Below are positions 18,822-28,233 of a stretch of DNA of 64,000 bases, one piece after another. Source of the stretch: Mesorhizobium kowhaii (GTDB lineage Bacteria; Pseudomonadota; Alphaproteobacteria; Rhizobiales; Rhizobiaceae); assembly GCF_003253745.1 (NCBI RefSeq), contig NZ_MZXV01000032.1, forward strand, positions 62,001-126,000, read 5' to 3'. Under the pieces are notes generated by a model. It did not search any database, was not told where the DNA came from, and worked only from the letters and a program-made list of their open reading frames with translations. Within the stretch, counting starts at the first letter, position 1. Each line of letters opens with the position of its first letter. A program made the position numbers and the translations under genes.

Positions 18822-19571
18822 CTAAGCCACCAGCCGGGCAATGCGCTGCAGGCGTCGCAGCGTGGTGTCATCCTGCAGCGCCTGCTGGAAGAGCGAAATC
18901 TCCTGATCGATACGGTCGCACAGCGCGCCGGTGTTGCCCTTGAGCAGGCCTCGCGTCGCCAGCAAGGCGGCGACCGGCTTCTTGACAAGTTGTCTCGCCC
19001 GGCCGAGGGCCGCTTCCTCGACGCTGCCGCCCGGCACGATCTCGGCGACGAGGCCGAGCGCCCTGGCGTCCTCGGCGCGAAGCGTGTCGCCGAGGCAGAA
19101 GAAGCGGAAAGCACCGGCATAGCCGAGTTTCTGCGGCGCCAGGATGCTGGTCGCCGCATCCGGGACCAGGCCGAAATCGACGAACGGCACCCGGAACGTG
19201 CTTTGATCGGATGCGATCACCATGTCGCAATGGAATAGGATGGTGCAACCGACGCCGACGGCATCGCCATCGACGCAGGCAAGGATGGGCTTTGGAAACG
19301 TCGCCAGCGTGCGAAACAGATCGGTGACGGCGGCGATCAGTTTCTGGTGCTTGGTGGCGTCGAGGAATTCGGAGAAATCGCCGCCGAGACAGAAGCAGCC
19401 TGCCAGGCCGCGCAGCACGACGACGCGCACCTCCTCATTGTCGGCGGCTTCATGGAAGGTCTTTGCCAGGCTTTCATAGGCTCTTCTGTCCAGCACCGGC
19501 CGGCCGTCACTAGACGATACGGTGACGATCAACGTGTGGTTGCGGAGTTCTGGTTGCGGATGGGGGCTCAT
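18822..19571 (-). CDS. Crotonase-family enzyme linked to acyl-homoserine-lactone synthesis
   Basis: A 249-residue enoyl-CoA hydratase/isomerase-fold protein encoded 14 bp after luxI, so cotranscribed. The two oxyanion-hole regions are visible (CFCLGGDFSEF and GDAVGVGC). The catalytic glutamates of hydratases are absent: the expected PE is PF, and the acidic residue lies in VPDAATS, where enoyl-CoA isomerases carry theirs. In Mesorhizobium japonicum a gene linked to the I1 synthase is needed to make the doubly unsaturated signal (2E,4E)-C12:2-homoserine lactone; this gene is in that position. GGAGA precedes the ATG at 19571. An acyl-CoA substrate is inferred. Confidence 0.87.
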   Translation of the reverse strand: MSPHPQPELRNHTLIVTVSSSDGRPVLDRRAYESLAKTFHEAADNEEVRVVVLRGLAGCFCLGGDFSEFLDATKHQKLIAAVTDLFRTLATFPKPILACVDGDAVGVGCTILFHCDMVIASDQSTFRVPFVDFGLVPDAATSILAPQKLGYAGAFRFFCLGDTLRAEDARALGLVAEIVPGGSVEEAALGRARQLVKKPVAALLATRGLLKGNTGALCDRIDQEISLFQQALQDDTTLRRLQRIARLVA

Positions 19572-19585
19572 GACGGTCTCCGATC

Positions 19586-20224
19586 TCACGACGCACGCCT
19601 TTGGCCGAGCATGTCGGGGTATCCCCTGGCCAGCACGGGAGCAAAATGATTGCGGCGCGAACGCACCACATCGAGCGTGTGCTCGTTGAAGGTAAGCAGG
19701 GTGGCTACGACCTGCTGGTTGCCATAGGTGCGCTGATAGCCCAGCGGGGTCGCCAGGAAATGCAGCTGCAATGCGCGCAGCACCCACATCGGCTCGAACT
19801 CGATGATCATCTGGTTGACGTTGCGCTTCAGTCCCCACTCGACGAAGCCGGCAATCAGCTCGGTGCCGACGGTCGACACACCGCGACGGCCGTCGCGGTA
19901 ACCGGGAGCGACCGCATAGCGGGTCAACTCGTAGATGTTGGGACCGGAGGGCGGCGTCCCCTCAAAGAGGTCGGTCAGCACCTCGGTCAGAAGATGCCCG
20001 CGTGTCGTCGGCAAAAGCCTCTGGTAGCCTGCGACTTCACTGCCCCTGATGACGATTTGATGGACGGCTTCGTCATGATCGAACTGGTCGCATTCGAGCC
20101 CGTCGGGGCGCCTGAGATCATCCCACCCCATCTCCTCGACGAAGATCTTGTAGCGCAAGCGATGGACCGCCTCCCAAAGGTCGGGACGTTCCATCAATTC
20201 TTGGGTTGTGAGAGAAAAAAGCAT
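19586..20224 (-). CDS. Acyl-homoserine-lactone synthase, LuxI family
   Basis: A 212-residue LuxI-type synthase that makes the quorum signal from S-adenosylmethionine and an activated acyl chain. The family-invariant residues are all present: R24, F28, W34, D46, D49, R69, E99 and R102 (in YELTRYAV). The sequence style (RLRYKIFVEEMGW) recalls the acyl-CoA-using BjaI/RpaI branch, which would fit a crotonase partner acting on acyl-CoA. AGGAG lies upstream of the ATG. The order luxR, luxI, crotonase on one strand matches the three-part R1-I1 circuit of M. japonicum. The signal structure is predicted by analogy only. Confidence 0.93.
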   Translation of the reverse strand: MLFSLTTQELMERPDLWEAVHRLRYKIFVEEMGWDDLRRPDGLECDQFDHDEAVHQIVIRGSEVAGYQRLLPTTRGHLLTEVLTDLFEGTPPSGPNIYELTRYAVAPGYRDGRRGVSTVGTELIAGFVEWGLKRNVNQMIIEFEPMWVLRALQLHFLATPLGYQRTYGNQQVVATLLTFNEHTLDVVRSRRNHFAPVLARGYPDMLGQRRAS

Positions 20225-20301
20225 TCCGTCATCTCCTGGTTTCAGAGGAAGATACGGCCGTGCTTCGATGAGAAAATTGCGTGATCGCGTAGGCTAGAGT
20301 T

Positions 20302-20326
20302 GCTAGGCCGGCACGGCCGACCTAGC
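20302..20326 (-). promoter_or_regulatory. 25-bp palindrome upstream of luxI (lux-box candidate or hairpin)
   Basis: GCTAGG and CCTAGC bound a nearly perfect palindrome (one wobble pair, 3-base centre) that overlaps the luxR stop codon and ends 77 bp before the luxI start. Size and position fit a LuxR-type operator driving luxI. It could instead be an RNA hairpin between the two genes, since no T run follows. Confidence 0.5.
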
Positions 20327-21053
20327 TAATGTAGCCCCGCCTTATCGCTTCCGCGACGGCCTGAACCCGGTTGACGGCACCAAGTTTGCTTTTGGCGTTA
20401 AGAAGATGTTTCTCCGAGGTGTGTTCGGAGATGCCGAGGATTTGCGAAATCTCCCACTCGGACTTGCCGACGGCGGCCCATTGCAGGCATTCGCGCTCGC
20501 GCGGCGTCAATACGATGTGATCGATGGTGTTGCTCGCCATCGTGTGGAGCTGCATGGCGCGGCCGACCGCATAGGTCGACACCAGCGACACCAGGCCGAA
20601 CTCGGCCGCCGACAATTCAACTGCCTCGCCGCCCAGCGACACCATGACGATCTGGCCGTCGAGCGTGATCAGCGGGAAGGCCAGTCCGTCGCGCAACTTG
20701 AACACGCCGGCATCGCCCATCACTTCGCCGCTGCTCTTGTCGATGCGGGCGCCCTGTGAGGCTTCGCGCCACTGGAACGGCGCCTGCAGCTGTTTCATAT
20801 GGCTGACGACCGGGTCGTGATCGACATAGTTGCGCGCCACATAGCGCTCCAGCCATTCGACGGGCCAGTCGCAGAGAAGCACATGCTGCTTTTGCAGGCC
20901 GCTCGGCGTGCCCGGCTGCGGCACGGTTCCCGCCATCAGCGCGGTGAGGCCGAAATCCGACGTTATGCCCAGCAACGTTTCGCAGACTGCCGCCGCCGTT
21001 CCGGCGTGCTGCAGGTGGTCTATGAATTCCAGCGTGCGATCGAACTGACCCAT
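20322..21053 (-). CDS. LuxR-family acyl-homoserine-lactone receptor/regulator
   Basis: A 243-residue LuxR protein. The ligand-binding domain carries the conserved set W67, Y71, D80, P81, W95 and G123. The C-terminal helix-turn-helix starts LTPRERECLQWAAVGKS and includes the recognition helix through EKHLLNAKSKLG. All hallmark residues are present, so it should bind a signal rather than act as an orphan solo. The start at 21053 gives the normal length. It lies 97 bp upstream of luxI on the same strand and probably activates it through the palindrome in between. Confidence 0.93.
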   Translation of the reverse strand: MGQFDRTLEFIDHLQHAGTAAAVCETLLGITSDFGLTALMAGTVPQPGTPSGLQKQHVLLCDWPVEWLERYVARNYVDHDPVVSHMKQLQAPFQWREASQGARIDKSSGEVMGDAGVFKLRDGLAFPLITLDGQIVMVSLGGEAVELSAAEFGLVSLVSTYAVGRAMQLHTMASNTIDHIVLTPRERECLQWAAVGKSEWEISQILGISEHTSEKHLLNAKSKLGAVNRVQAVAEAIRRGYIS

Positions 21054-21314
21054 CGCAACATCAACCCCATGTTGCTGCCTTATGCATTGCGACCAATGAT
21101 GCGTGCTTCGTTTGCACTTCACCACCGACCACGGATTGCAAACCGCTTGTTTTCGGTCGTGGTTCTCGACCCTGGTCCCCCACCAAGGCAGCCACGGCTA
21201 TTTGCAAATCACCTAAAGCATATCCTGAAATCGACGCGTTGAAATCAAAAAGCATTGTACCTGTGTCATTTTCGTACCAAAACCCTGCCAACACGACTGC
21301 GGCGGAGTTTTATC
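21054..21314. other. Divergent intergenic region between luxR and a solute-binding protein gene
   Basis: This 261-bp space must hold the luxR promoter and that of the gene on the other strand. It contains a short palindrome ATTTGCAAAT at 21200-21209 and further TTGCA-containing words (near 21112 and 21136). No coding sequence or known RNA was recognised. Confidence 0.5.
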
Positions 21315-22166
21315 GTGGCGTTCCAGTGGAGGTTTTTGGCTCTTGCGTCGATGCTGATCGGAGCGCTGTCGGTCGCCGATGCCGCACGCGCCGCTGAGCC
21401 GCAGGTGCCGGTGCTGTGGGATGCCAAGGAGCGGCTGCCGAAGCCGGACCTTTCGGCACTGCCCCGGCTGCGCTTCCTGACGACCACGGATTTCCCACCC
21501 TTCAATTTCCTCGACGGCGCGGGAAAGCTGTCCGGTTTCCACATCGATTTGGCACGCGCCATCTGCGCCGAGCTTGGCATTGCCGAAAAATGCCAGATCC
21601 AGGCATTGCCCTGGGCAGAGCTCGAAGGCGCGCTGCAGAAAGGTGAGGGCGAAGCGATCATCGCCGGCATCGCCGCAACGCCGGAATCGCGCGCGACCTA
21701 TGCCTTCTCGCGCTCCTACCTGCAGTTCCCGGCCCGCTTCGTCATGCAGAAGGGCAAGGCGCTGACCGAACCGGTCTTCGACAAATTGCGCGGCAAGCGT
21801 GTCGGCGTGCTAGCTGGCTCGGCGCATGAGCGCATGCTGCGCGACTATTTCAATACCGTTCAGATCGTCCCCTTCGACAGGCCGGAAGACCTCTATACCG
21901 ATCTCAAGGCGGGCAAGCTCGACGCCGCCTTCGGCGACGGCATGCGCCTCGCCTTCTGGCTGGGCGGCTCGGATGCGGCAGGCTGCTGCCGCTTTGCCGG
22001 CGGCCCCTATCTGGCGCCCGAATATCTGGGTTCGGGCATGGCCATAGCCACCAGGGCGGACAATCCGGCGCTGGCCGCCGCGCTCGACTACGCGCTGCAG
22101 GAGATCTCGATGAAAGGCACGTTCGCCGAATTCTACCTGCGCTATTTTCCGGTCAGCTTTTTCTAG
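21315..22166 (+). CDS. Family 3 periplasmic solute-binding protein (orphan)
   Basis: A 283-residue secreted protein of the amino-acid ABC-transporter binding fold. A GTG start at 21315 is chosen: GGAG lies seven bases upstream and the product then begins with a signal peptide cleaved near ARAAEP. Domain landmarks are LRFLTTTDFPPFNF, SGFHIDLARAICAELG and ALQKGEGEAIIAGIAATPE. It also has a Cys-Cys pair (AAGCCRF), which recurs in this subfamily. No permease or ATPase is near. Ligand unknown; with quorum-sensing genes next door, regulation by LuxR is conceivable but unshown. Confidence 0.8.
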   Translation: MAFQWRFLALASMLIGALSVADAARAAEPQVPVLWDAKERLPKPDLSALPRLRFLTTTDFPPFNFLDGAGKLSGFHIDLARAICAELGIAEKCQIQALPWAELEGALQKGEGEAIIAGIAATPESRATYAFSRSYLQFPARFVMQKGKALTEPVFDKLRGKRVGVLAGSAHERMLRDYFNTVQIVPFDRPEDLYTDLKAGKLDAAFGDGMRLAFWLGGSDAAGCCRFAGGPYLAPEYLGSGMAIATRADNPALAAALDYALQEISMKGTFAEFYLRYFPVSFF

Positions 22167-22185
22167 CCAACCGAAAGGCAGCGCC

Positions 22186-22599
22186 CTAGGTCAGAGTGCG
22201 CAGCCGCGCCTTGGCGGCACGGCCGATGGCGGCGACCGTCAGCGTGTCGAGATCGAGCTGACGCCGGATGAGCTGCAGCACCCGTACCTCTTCCATGCGC
22301 ATCTCGAGATCGACAGCGGCCACCTCGAAGGCGGCGGCATAGGCAGTGTCGCGCAAGCGCTCGGGCAAGGCCTCGGCAACCCGCGCAAGAACGCCTTCCA
22401 GCCCGTCCTTTTCATGCAGCATCTTCTGACAGGCCTGGGCGACGCCGACCAGCCGGTCGTGGTTGAAATCCTCGAACACCGGCCAGGAGCGGACAACCTC
22501 GCCGATCCGGGCCAGTTCGACATCGGTCATGTCGCGATCGGAGGCCGAGGTGATGACCATCAGGTAGATCAGCGCTTCATGCGGCGTCGGCAACGACAT
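22186..22599 (-). CDS. TerB-like small helical protein
   Basis: A 137-residue, all-helical acidic protein resembling the TerB tellurite-resistance family (TerB-like fold of metal-binding helices). AAGGAG sits upstream of the ATG at 22599. The first helix is HEALIYLMVITSASD, followed by D/E-rich DMTDVELARIGEVV, the usual TerB metal site region. No other ter gene is present, so tellurite resistance should not be assumed. It is divergent from the lysyl-tRNA synthetase gene. Confidence 0.75.
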   Translation of the reverse strand: MSLPTPHEALIYLMVITSASDRDMTDVELARIGEVVRSWPVFEDFNHDRLVGVAQACQKMLHEKDGLEGVLARVAEALPERLRDTAYAAAFEVAAVDLEMRMEEVRVLQLIRRQLDLDTLTVAAIGRAAKARLRTLT

Positions 22600-22792
22600 T
22601 CTATACTCCTTGAACGGGCTCCGAAGGTAGGAACGCGGTATCTGCACCGCAAGGAAAAAGCGCTGCACGCGTTGACGCTCCGGCCATGCACGCCTAGAGA
22701 CCGGTTGAAAAACCCCTGCTCCGGCCCCGCCTTCGAATGATTTGGGCCGGCGATCGATTTGGAAGACAGTGACTGATTTGGAAAACAGTGAC

Positions 22793-24439
22793 ATGGCGGG
22801 ATCAAACATCATCGATCTCAATCCCGAGCTGCTGGCGGCTGCGACCGAAAGCAAGGCATGGCCGTTCGAGGAAGCCAAAAAGATCATCGAGCGCTACAAA
22901 GGCACCGACTTTCCCGAAACAATCCTGTTCGAGACCGGCTACGGACCGTCCGGCCTACCGCATATCGGCACGTTCGGCGAGGTGGCGCGCACGTCGATGG
23001 TGCGGCATGCCTTTCGCGTCCTGACGCAGGACAAGGTTGCGACCAAGCTGCTGTGCTTTTCCGACGACATGGACGGCATGCGCAAGATACCCGACAACGT
23101 GCCGGATCGCGCAGCGCTCGAGCCGCATTTGCACAAGCCGCTGTCGTCGGTGCCCAATCCGTTCGGCGATGACTATGCGAGCTTTGCCGATCACAACAAC
23201 GCGATGCTTTGCCGCTTCCTGGACACGTTCGGCTTCGACTACGAGTTCGCCAGCGCGACGCAATATTACAAGTCGGGCCGTTTCGACGCGATGCTGCTGC
23301 GTGCCGCCGAGCGCTATGACCAGATCATGGCGGTGATGCTGCCGACGCTCGGACCCGAGCGGCAGGCGACCTACAGCCCATTCCTGCCGATTTCGCCGAA
23401 AAGCGGCCGCGTGCTTTACGTGCCGATGAAGCATGTCGACGCCAAGGCCGGCACCATCACATTCGACGATGAGGGCACCGAGACCACGCTTTCGATCACC
23501 GGCGGCAGGGTGAAGCTGCAATGGAAGCCGGATTTCGGCATGCGCTGGGCAGCGCTCGGCGTCGATTTCGAGATGTTCGGCAAGGACCACCAGACCAATG
23601 CGGTGGTCTATGACCGCATCTGCAACATTCTGGGTGGGCGCGCGCCGGAGCATTTCGTCTATGAACTGTTCCTGGACGAGAACGGCCAGAAGATATCGAA
23701 GTCGAAGGGCAACGGGCTGACCATCGACGAGTGGCTGACCTATGCGCCGACCGAAAGCCTCGGGCTCTATATGTACCAGCGGCCGCGGCAGGCCAAGAAG
23801 CTGTATTTCGATGTCATCCCGAGGGCCGTGGACGAGTATTACACCTTCCTTGCAGCCTATCCCCGGCAGGACTGGAAGGAGCGGCTGGGCAACCCGGTCT
23901 GGCATATGCATGACGGCAACCCGCCGGCCATCGACATGCCGGTGCCGTTCTCGCTGCTGCTCAACCTGGTCAGCGCTTCCAACGCGCAGAACAAGGATGT
24001 GCTGTGGGGCTTCATTTCGCGCCATACGCAAGGCGTGACGCCAAAGACGCATCCCGAGCTCGACCAGCTGGTCGGCCATGCGATCCGCTATTTCGACGAT
24101 TTCGTGAAGCCGACGAAAACCTTCCGTCCCGCCGACGAGGTCGAGCGCGAGGCGCTGGCAGCCCTCGACACGGCGCTTGGCGCGCTGCCGGCTGACGCCA
24201 ACGGCGAAGCGATCCAGAACGCTTCGCTCAACGTCGCGCGCAGGATCGAACGCTATCAGGATCATTCCAAGCAGAGCCCGGAGGGCGGCCCCGGCGTATC
24301 GGGTGCCTTCTTCCAGATGATCTACCAGGTGCTGATCGGCCAGGAGCGCGGCCCGCGCTTCGGCTCGTTCGCCGCGCTCTATGGCATTGCCGAGACGCGG
24401 GCGCTCATTGAGCGGGCGCTGGCTGGTCAGCTGGCCTGA
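22793..24439 (+). CDS. lysK: Lysyl-tRNA synthetase, class I
   Basis: A 548-residue class I lysine-tRNA ligase, the archaeal-type enzyme that many alphaproteobacteria use instead of class II LysS. The HIGH-like motif is PHIGT near residue 60, and the KMSKS-like motif is KISKSKG near residue 302. ATG 22793 is chosen; a GTG at 22769 is in frame within a duplicated 18-bp leader sequence. The 3' end overlaps the convergent nuclease-like gene by 35 bp. Confidence 0.95.
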   Translation: MAGSNIIDLNPELLAAATESKAWPFEEAKKIIERYKGTDFPETILFETGYGPSGLPHIGTFGEVARTSMVRHAFRVLTQDKVATKLLCFSDDMDGMRKIPDNVPDRAALEPHLHKPLSSVPNPFGDDYASFADHNNAMLCRFLDTFGFDYEFASATQYYKSGRFDAMLLRAAERYDQIMAVMLPTLGPERQATYSPFLPISPKSGRVLYVPMKHVDAKAGTITFDDEGTETTLSITGGRVKLQWKPDFGMRWAALGVDFEMFGKDHQTNAVVYDRICNILGGRAPEHFVYELFLDENGQKISKSKGNGLTIDEWLTYAPTESLGLYMYQRPRQAKKLYFDVIPRAVDEYYTFLAAYPRQDWKERLGNPVWHMHDGNPPAIDMPVPFSLLLNLVSASNAQNKDVLWGFISRHTQGVTPKTHPELDQLVGHAIRYFDDFVKPTKTFRPADEVEREALAALDTALGALPADANGEAIQNASLNVARRIERYQDHSKQSPEGGPGVSGAFFQMIYQVLIGQERGPRFGSFAALYGIAETRALIERALAGQLA

Positions 24440-25256
24440 GCACGCCGTCGACCTCTTCCAGGATCGAGCTCGGCGCCTGAGGCGCGGGGTTCGGTGCGGC
24501 CGGCATCGCCGGCATGCCGGCAAGGTTCGGCGCCGATCCGAAAATACCCTTTTTCGCCGTGCGTGCCTTGTCGCCGGCCTCGACATAGGGCCCACCCTTG
24601 GCGGCCCGAGCCCAGCCGTTTTCGACCAGCCATTGGCCAACATCCTGCTTGCCGATCCGGCATTCGGCGGCGATCAGGTCGCGACCACCCTCGGGCGGCA
24701 CGGTGCAGACCACCGCGCGGCCGCGCAGGAAGGCGCGAAACGCCGTCCGCGCCCGGACGCCGCACGGCCAGGACTTGCCGTCATCGCTACAGGTCTCGTC
24801 CTGCCTGACGATGTCTATGCCGGACACCGCGACCGAATAGCCCTTCGCGTCGATCAGGCCGGCGGCCGGCGTAACCGGCTGGAACAGCTTTGTCCCGTTC
24901 CAGTCGTCGGGCATTTTCGGCTTGGGCGGCACGGCCAGCGCCATCTTGCTCAACGGCGCGCGCGGCTCGACACGCTCAAGCCCCTCGGCAGGCAGTTCCG
25001 GTGGCGCGACAATTTCGGGATCGATCGCCCTCGAATGTGACGGCGGCTTTGGCGGCTGCGGAGCGGCTATGGCAGATGTGGCCGGCTCTCCGGGCACCGT
25101 CTCGGCGCCCTCCTGCGAGATCGCATCGGCGCCCGGATCAACCTGATCCAGCGTGACCACGCTCTCACGTCCCTTCAGAGTGCGACCGCCAGCGACGACC
25201 ATGGCCGCCATCACCGGGACCATCAGAACCGCCAGGGCAAGATGAGGGAGCCGCAC
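24405..25256 (-). CDS. Exported thermonuclease-like (SNase-fold) protein
   Basis: A 283-residue protein with an N-terminal signal anchor (residues 5-24), a proline-rich spacer (to about residue 120) and a C-terminal staphylococcal-nuclease-like domain. Recognisable nuclease-family features are [25 protein letters not shown], and the terminal [11 protein letters not shown] followed by KGIFG. The catalytic arginine and glutamate set is not fully evident, so activity is uncertain. It lies 9 bp after the S24 repressor gene and overlaps the lysK 3' end by 35 bp. Confidence 0.72.
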   Translation of the reverse strand: MRLPHLALAVLMVPVMAAMVVAGGRTLKGRESVVTLDQVDPGADAISQEGAETVPGEPATSAIAAPQPPKPPSHSRAIDPEIVAPPELPAEGLERVEPRAPLSKMALAVPPKPKMPDDWNGTKLFQPVTPAAGLIDAKGYSVAVSGIDIVRQDETCSDDGKSWPCGVRARTAFRAFLRGRAVVCTVPPEGGRDLIAAECRIGKQDVGQWLVENGWARAAKGGPYVEAGDKARTAKKGIFGSAPNLAGMPAMPAAPNPAPQAPSSILEEVDGVLRPADQPAPAQ

Positions 25257-25265
25257 CTGCCGGAC

Positions 25266-25916
25266 CTATTGGCTTGCCCAGACAATCCGCGCCACCCATT
25301 CGACATCGCGCATGGGAATGTCGCGGTCTGGATGATCGGGATTGAGCGAGACCAGTGCAATCGACTTGACGGTCTGGCGCTCGAGCACCTTGGCCATCAC
25401 TTCGCCGGCGGTTGTCTTGACGACGACGCGATCGCCCTTGCGGGTGATGGCGCCCGGCTCGACGATGAGAACGTCGCCATTGCGGTAAAGCGGCAACATG
25501 GAATCACCTTGCACCTGCAGCGCATAGGAGCTCTCGGTCGATTGCGCCGGCAATTCGACCAGGTCCCAGCCTTGCCCGGCCGGAAAGCCGGCATCGTCGA
25601 AGAAGCCGCCGGCGCCGGCCTGGGCAAAGCCGAGCAACGGCACGGAGCGCCTGCGGGCGACCGATGCGACCTGGACGGATCCGGCCCTGCCTTCGATCAG
25701 GCTGGTGAATTCGTCGAGCGAAGCGCCCGTCGCCTCGATGATCTTGGCCAGCGATTCGGTCGAAGGCCAGCGCGGCCGGCCATCCGACGACAGACGTTTC
25801 GACTTGTTGAAGGCGGTCGAATCGAGCCCCGCGCGCCGGGCCAGGCCCGAAGCCGACAGCGAATAGCGCTCGGCGAGAGCATCGATGGCAGCCCAGACAC
25901 GGTCATGCGAGAGCAA
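25266..25916 (-). CDS. S24-family (LexA/CI-like) transcriptional regulator
   Basis: A 216-residue regulator with an N-terminal helix-turn-helix (residues 15-60, LSASGLARRAGLDSTAFNKSKR) and a C-terminal S24 peptidase domain. The nucleophile serine is in QGDSMLP and the general-base lysine in EVMAKVLE. Such proteins repress target genes until self-cleavage, often after DNA damage. It is probably chromosomal rather than phage, since no prophage genes surround it. It leads a two-gene unit with the nuclease-like protein. Confidence 0.85.
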   Translation of the reverse strand: MLSHDRVWAAIDALAERYSLSASGLARRAGLDSTAFNKSKRLSSDGRPRWPSTESLAKIIEATGASLDEFTSLIEGRAGSVQVASVARRRSVPLLGFAQAGAGGFFDDAGFPAGQGWDLVELPAQSTESSYALQVQGDSMLPLYRNGDVLIVEPGAITRKGDRVVVKTTAGEVMAKVLERQTVKSIALVSLNPDHPDRDIPMRDVEWVARIVWASQ

Positions 25917-25998
25917 TCTCGCTCTCCTCGAAACAGGAAAAAATACCTTCCCCGTTCTAACCCCGGGCCACCATCTTGTCCACAGTCCAAGGGCTGGC

Positions 25999-28218
25999 CT
26001 ACGCTGCCTGCTTCACGTCACCCTTGGCGTAGGGATCGAAGCGCTCGTAGAAGGTCTGGTCCTTCTCGGCCATGTCGTGCAGCAGCCTGGGCGCCTTGAA
26101 TTCGGCGCCGTATTTCTTCTGCAGTTTCTTGGCGATCTTGACGAATGCCTTGACGCCGATGCCGTCGATATAGGACAGCGCGCCGCCGGTGTAGGGCGCG
26201 AAGCCGAAGGCCAGGATCGAGCCGACATCGGCCTCGCGCGGATCGGTGACGATACCCTCTTCCATCACCCGCGCCGCTTCCAGCGCTATGGTGACGAGCA
26301 GCCGCTGCTGCAATTCCTCATAATCGACCTTCTCGGGCGCAAGCTGCGGGAAGAGATCCTTGAGGCCGGGCCACAGCTTCTTCTTGGCCGGCTTGGCGGG
26401 ATAGTCGTAAAAGCCCTTGCCGTTCTTGCGGCCGAAGCGGCCATGGTTGTCGACCATGGTGTTGATCAGCGCCATCTGCTTCTGGTCGACAGCGGTGTCG
26501 CCGAGATCGCGCATGGTCTGCTTCATGATTTTTTGCGCGAGGTCGATGGCTGTTTCGTCGGTCAGAGCCAGCGGGCCGACCGGCATGCCGGCGGCTTTCG
26601 CCGCATTCTCGATCATCGGTGCCGGCACGCCTTCGATCAGCATCTTGTAGGCTTCCGACATGTAGCGCAGCACGCAGCGGTTGACGTAGAAGCCGCGCGT
26701 GTCGTTGACGACGATCGGCGTCTTCTTGATGGCGCGGACGAAGTCGATTGCCGTGGCCAGCGCCTTGTCGCCGGTCTTCTTGCCCAGGATGATCTCGACC
26801 AGCATCATCTTGTCGACCGGCGAGAAGAAATGGATGCCGATGAAATTCTTCGGCCGCGCCGAGTTCTTGGCCAGCGAGGAAATCGGGATGGTCGAGGTGT
26901 TGGAGGCGAAGATCGCCGAGGCTTTAAGCACGGCTTCCGCCTGTTCGGTGGCGCTCTTCTTGACAGCGGAATCCTCGAACACGGCTTCGACCACCAGGTC
27001 GCAGCCGGCAAGATCGGCATAGTCGGCCGTCGGCGTGATCAGCGACAGCAGTTTGTCCTTCTCCTCGGGCTTGGCGCGGCCCTTCTTCACCTGATCCGAG
27101 ACCAGGCTGTCGGAATGCGCCTTGCCCTTGGCGGCCGACTCCATGTCGCGGTCGAGCAGCACGACCGGAATACCGGCCTTGGCGGTGACATAGGCGATGC
27201 CGGCGCCCATGAAGCCGGCGCCGAGAATGCCGATCTTCTTGAACTTCGTTTCCGGCACGCCGGCCGGGCGGCGCGCGCCCTTGTTCAGTTCCTGCAGCGA
27301 CACGAACAGCGAGCGGATCATCGCCGCCGCTTCCTTGGTCTGCATGATCTCGGTGAAATAGCGCTGCTCGATGCGCAGGCCGGTGTCGAACGGCACCAGC
27401 AGGCCCTCATAGACGCATTTCAGGATCGCGGCGGCGGCCGGATAGTTGCCATAGGTCTCGCGACGCAGGATGGCGATGGCCGGCGGCCACAGATTGGCGC
27501 CCGCCATTGAGTAGATGGGTCCGCCGGGCAGCTTGAAGCCCTTCTCGTCCCACGGCGCCACCGGCTTCAGACCGTTCTTGATCATCGCCTTGGCGGTTTC
27601 GACCAGCTTGGCCGGTTCAGCGATCTCATGGATCAGGCCCATCGACTTGGCCTTCTGCGGCGACAGCGTCTGGCCGGAGGTCAGCATCTGCAGCGCCTGC
27701 TGCTGATCGGTCAGCCGCGGCACCCGCTGGGTGCCGCCGGCGCCCGGGAAGATGCCAATCTTCACTTCGGGAAGCGCCATCCTGACTTTGTCGCTATCAG
27801 CGGCGACACGGCCGTGGCAAGCGAGCGACAATTCGAAGGCGCCGCCCATGCAGGTGCCGTTGATCGCCGACACCCAGGGCTTACCCGACGTTTCCAGCTT
27901 GCGGAACAGGCCGGTCATATAGCCGGCATTGTCGAACAGCGCCTTGGTCGCCTTTTCGACATCCTTGTCCTTTTCGGCGGCGAAGGTGGCCAGCATCTTC
28001 TGCAGCATGGTGATGTCGGCGCCACCGGAGAATGTATCCTTGCCGGAGGTGATCACCGCGCCCTTGATGGCGGCGTCGCCGGCCACTTTGTCGACGATGG
28101 CGTTCAGCTCCAGCATCGCTTCTTCGGTGAAGACATTCATCGACCGGCCAGGCATGTCCCAGGTGACCAGCGCAATGCCGTCGGCGTCGATGTCGAGGGT
28201 GAAATTGGTGTAGGTCAT
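25999..28218 (-). CDS. fadJ: Multifunctional enoyl-CoA hydratase / 3-hydroxyacyl-CoA dehydrogenase (FadJ-like)
   Basis: A 739-residue beta-oxidation enzyme. Residues 1-190 form the crotonase domain, with [13 protein letters not shown] and [16 protein letters not shown], which includes the hydratase glutamate. The NAD site [17 protein letters not shown] lies near residue 335. The dehydrogenase domain follows, with [22 protein letters not shown] and [10 protein letters not shown]. It is the last gene of the acyl-CoA operon, 15 bp after the thiolase. Confidence 0.93.
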   Translation of the reverse strand: MTYTNFTLDIDADGIALVTWDMPGRSMNVFTEEAMLELNAIVDKVAGDAAIKGAVITSGKDTFSGGADITMLQKMLATFAAEKDKDVEKATKALFDNAGYMTGLFRKLETSGKPWVSAINGTCMGGAFELSLACHGRVAADSDKVRMALPEVKIGIFPGAGGTQRVPRLTDQQQALQMLTSGQTLSPQKAKSMGLIHEIAEPAKLVETAKAMIKNGLKPVAPWDEKGFKLPGGPIYSMAGANLWPPAIAILRRETYGNYPAAAAILKCVYEGLLVPFDTGLRIEQRYFTEIMQTKEAAAMIRSLFVSLQELNKGARRPAGVPETKFKKIGILGAGFMGAGIAYVTAKAGIPVVLLDRDMESAAKGKAHSDSLVSDQVKKGRAKPEEKDKLLSLITPTADYADLAGCDLVVEAVFEDSAVKKSATEQAEAVLKASAIFASNTSTIPISSLAKNSARPKNFIGIHFFSPVDKMMLVEIILGKKTGDKALATAIDFVRAIKKTPIVVNDTRGFYVNRCVLRYMSEAYKMLIEGVPAPMIENAAKAAGMPVGPLALTDETAIDLAQKIMKQTMRDLGDTAVDQKQMALINTMVDNHGRFGRKNGKGFYDYPAKPAKKKLWPGLKDLFPQLAPEKVDYEELQQRLLVTIALEAARVMEEGIVTDPREADVGSILAFGFAPYTGGALSYIDGIGVKAFVKIAKKLQKKYGAEFKAPRLLHDMAEKDQTFYERFDPYAKGDVKQAA

Positions 28219-28233
28219 GATTTCTCTCCCCTA

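Noticed and set aside
22955..24643. 562-codon open frame on the minus strand inside lysK
   Set aside because: Shadow of the lysyl-tRNA synthetase gene; no family resemblance.
25885..27510. 541-codon open frame on the plus strand inside fadJ
   Set aside because: Antisense to a well-supported enzyme; composition is that of a shadow frame.
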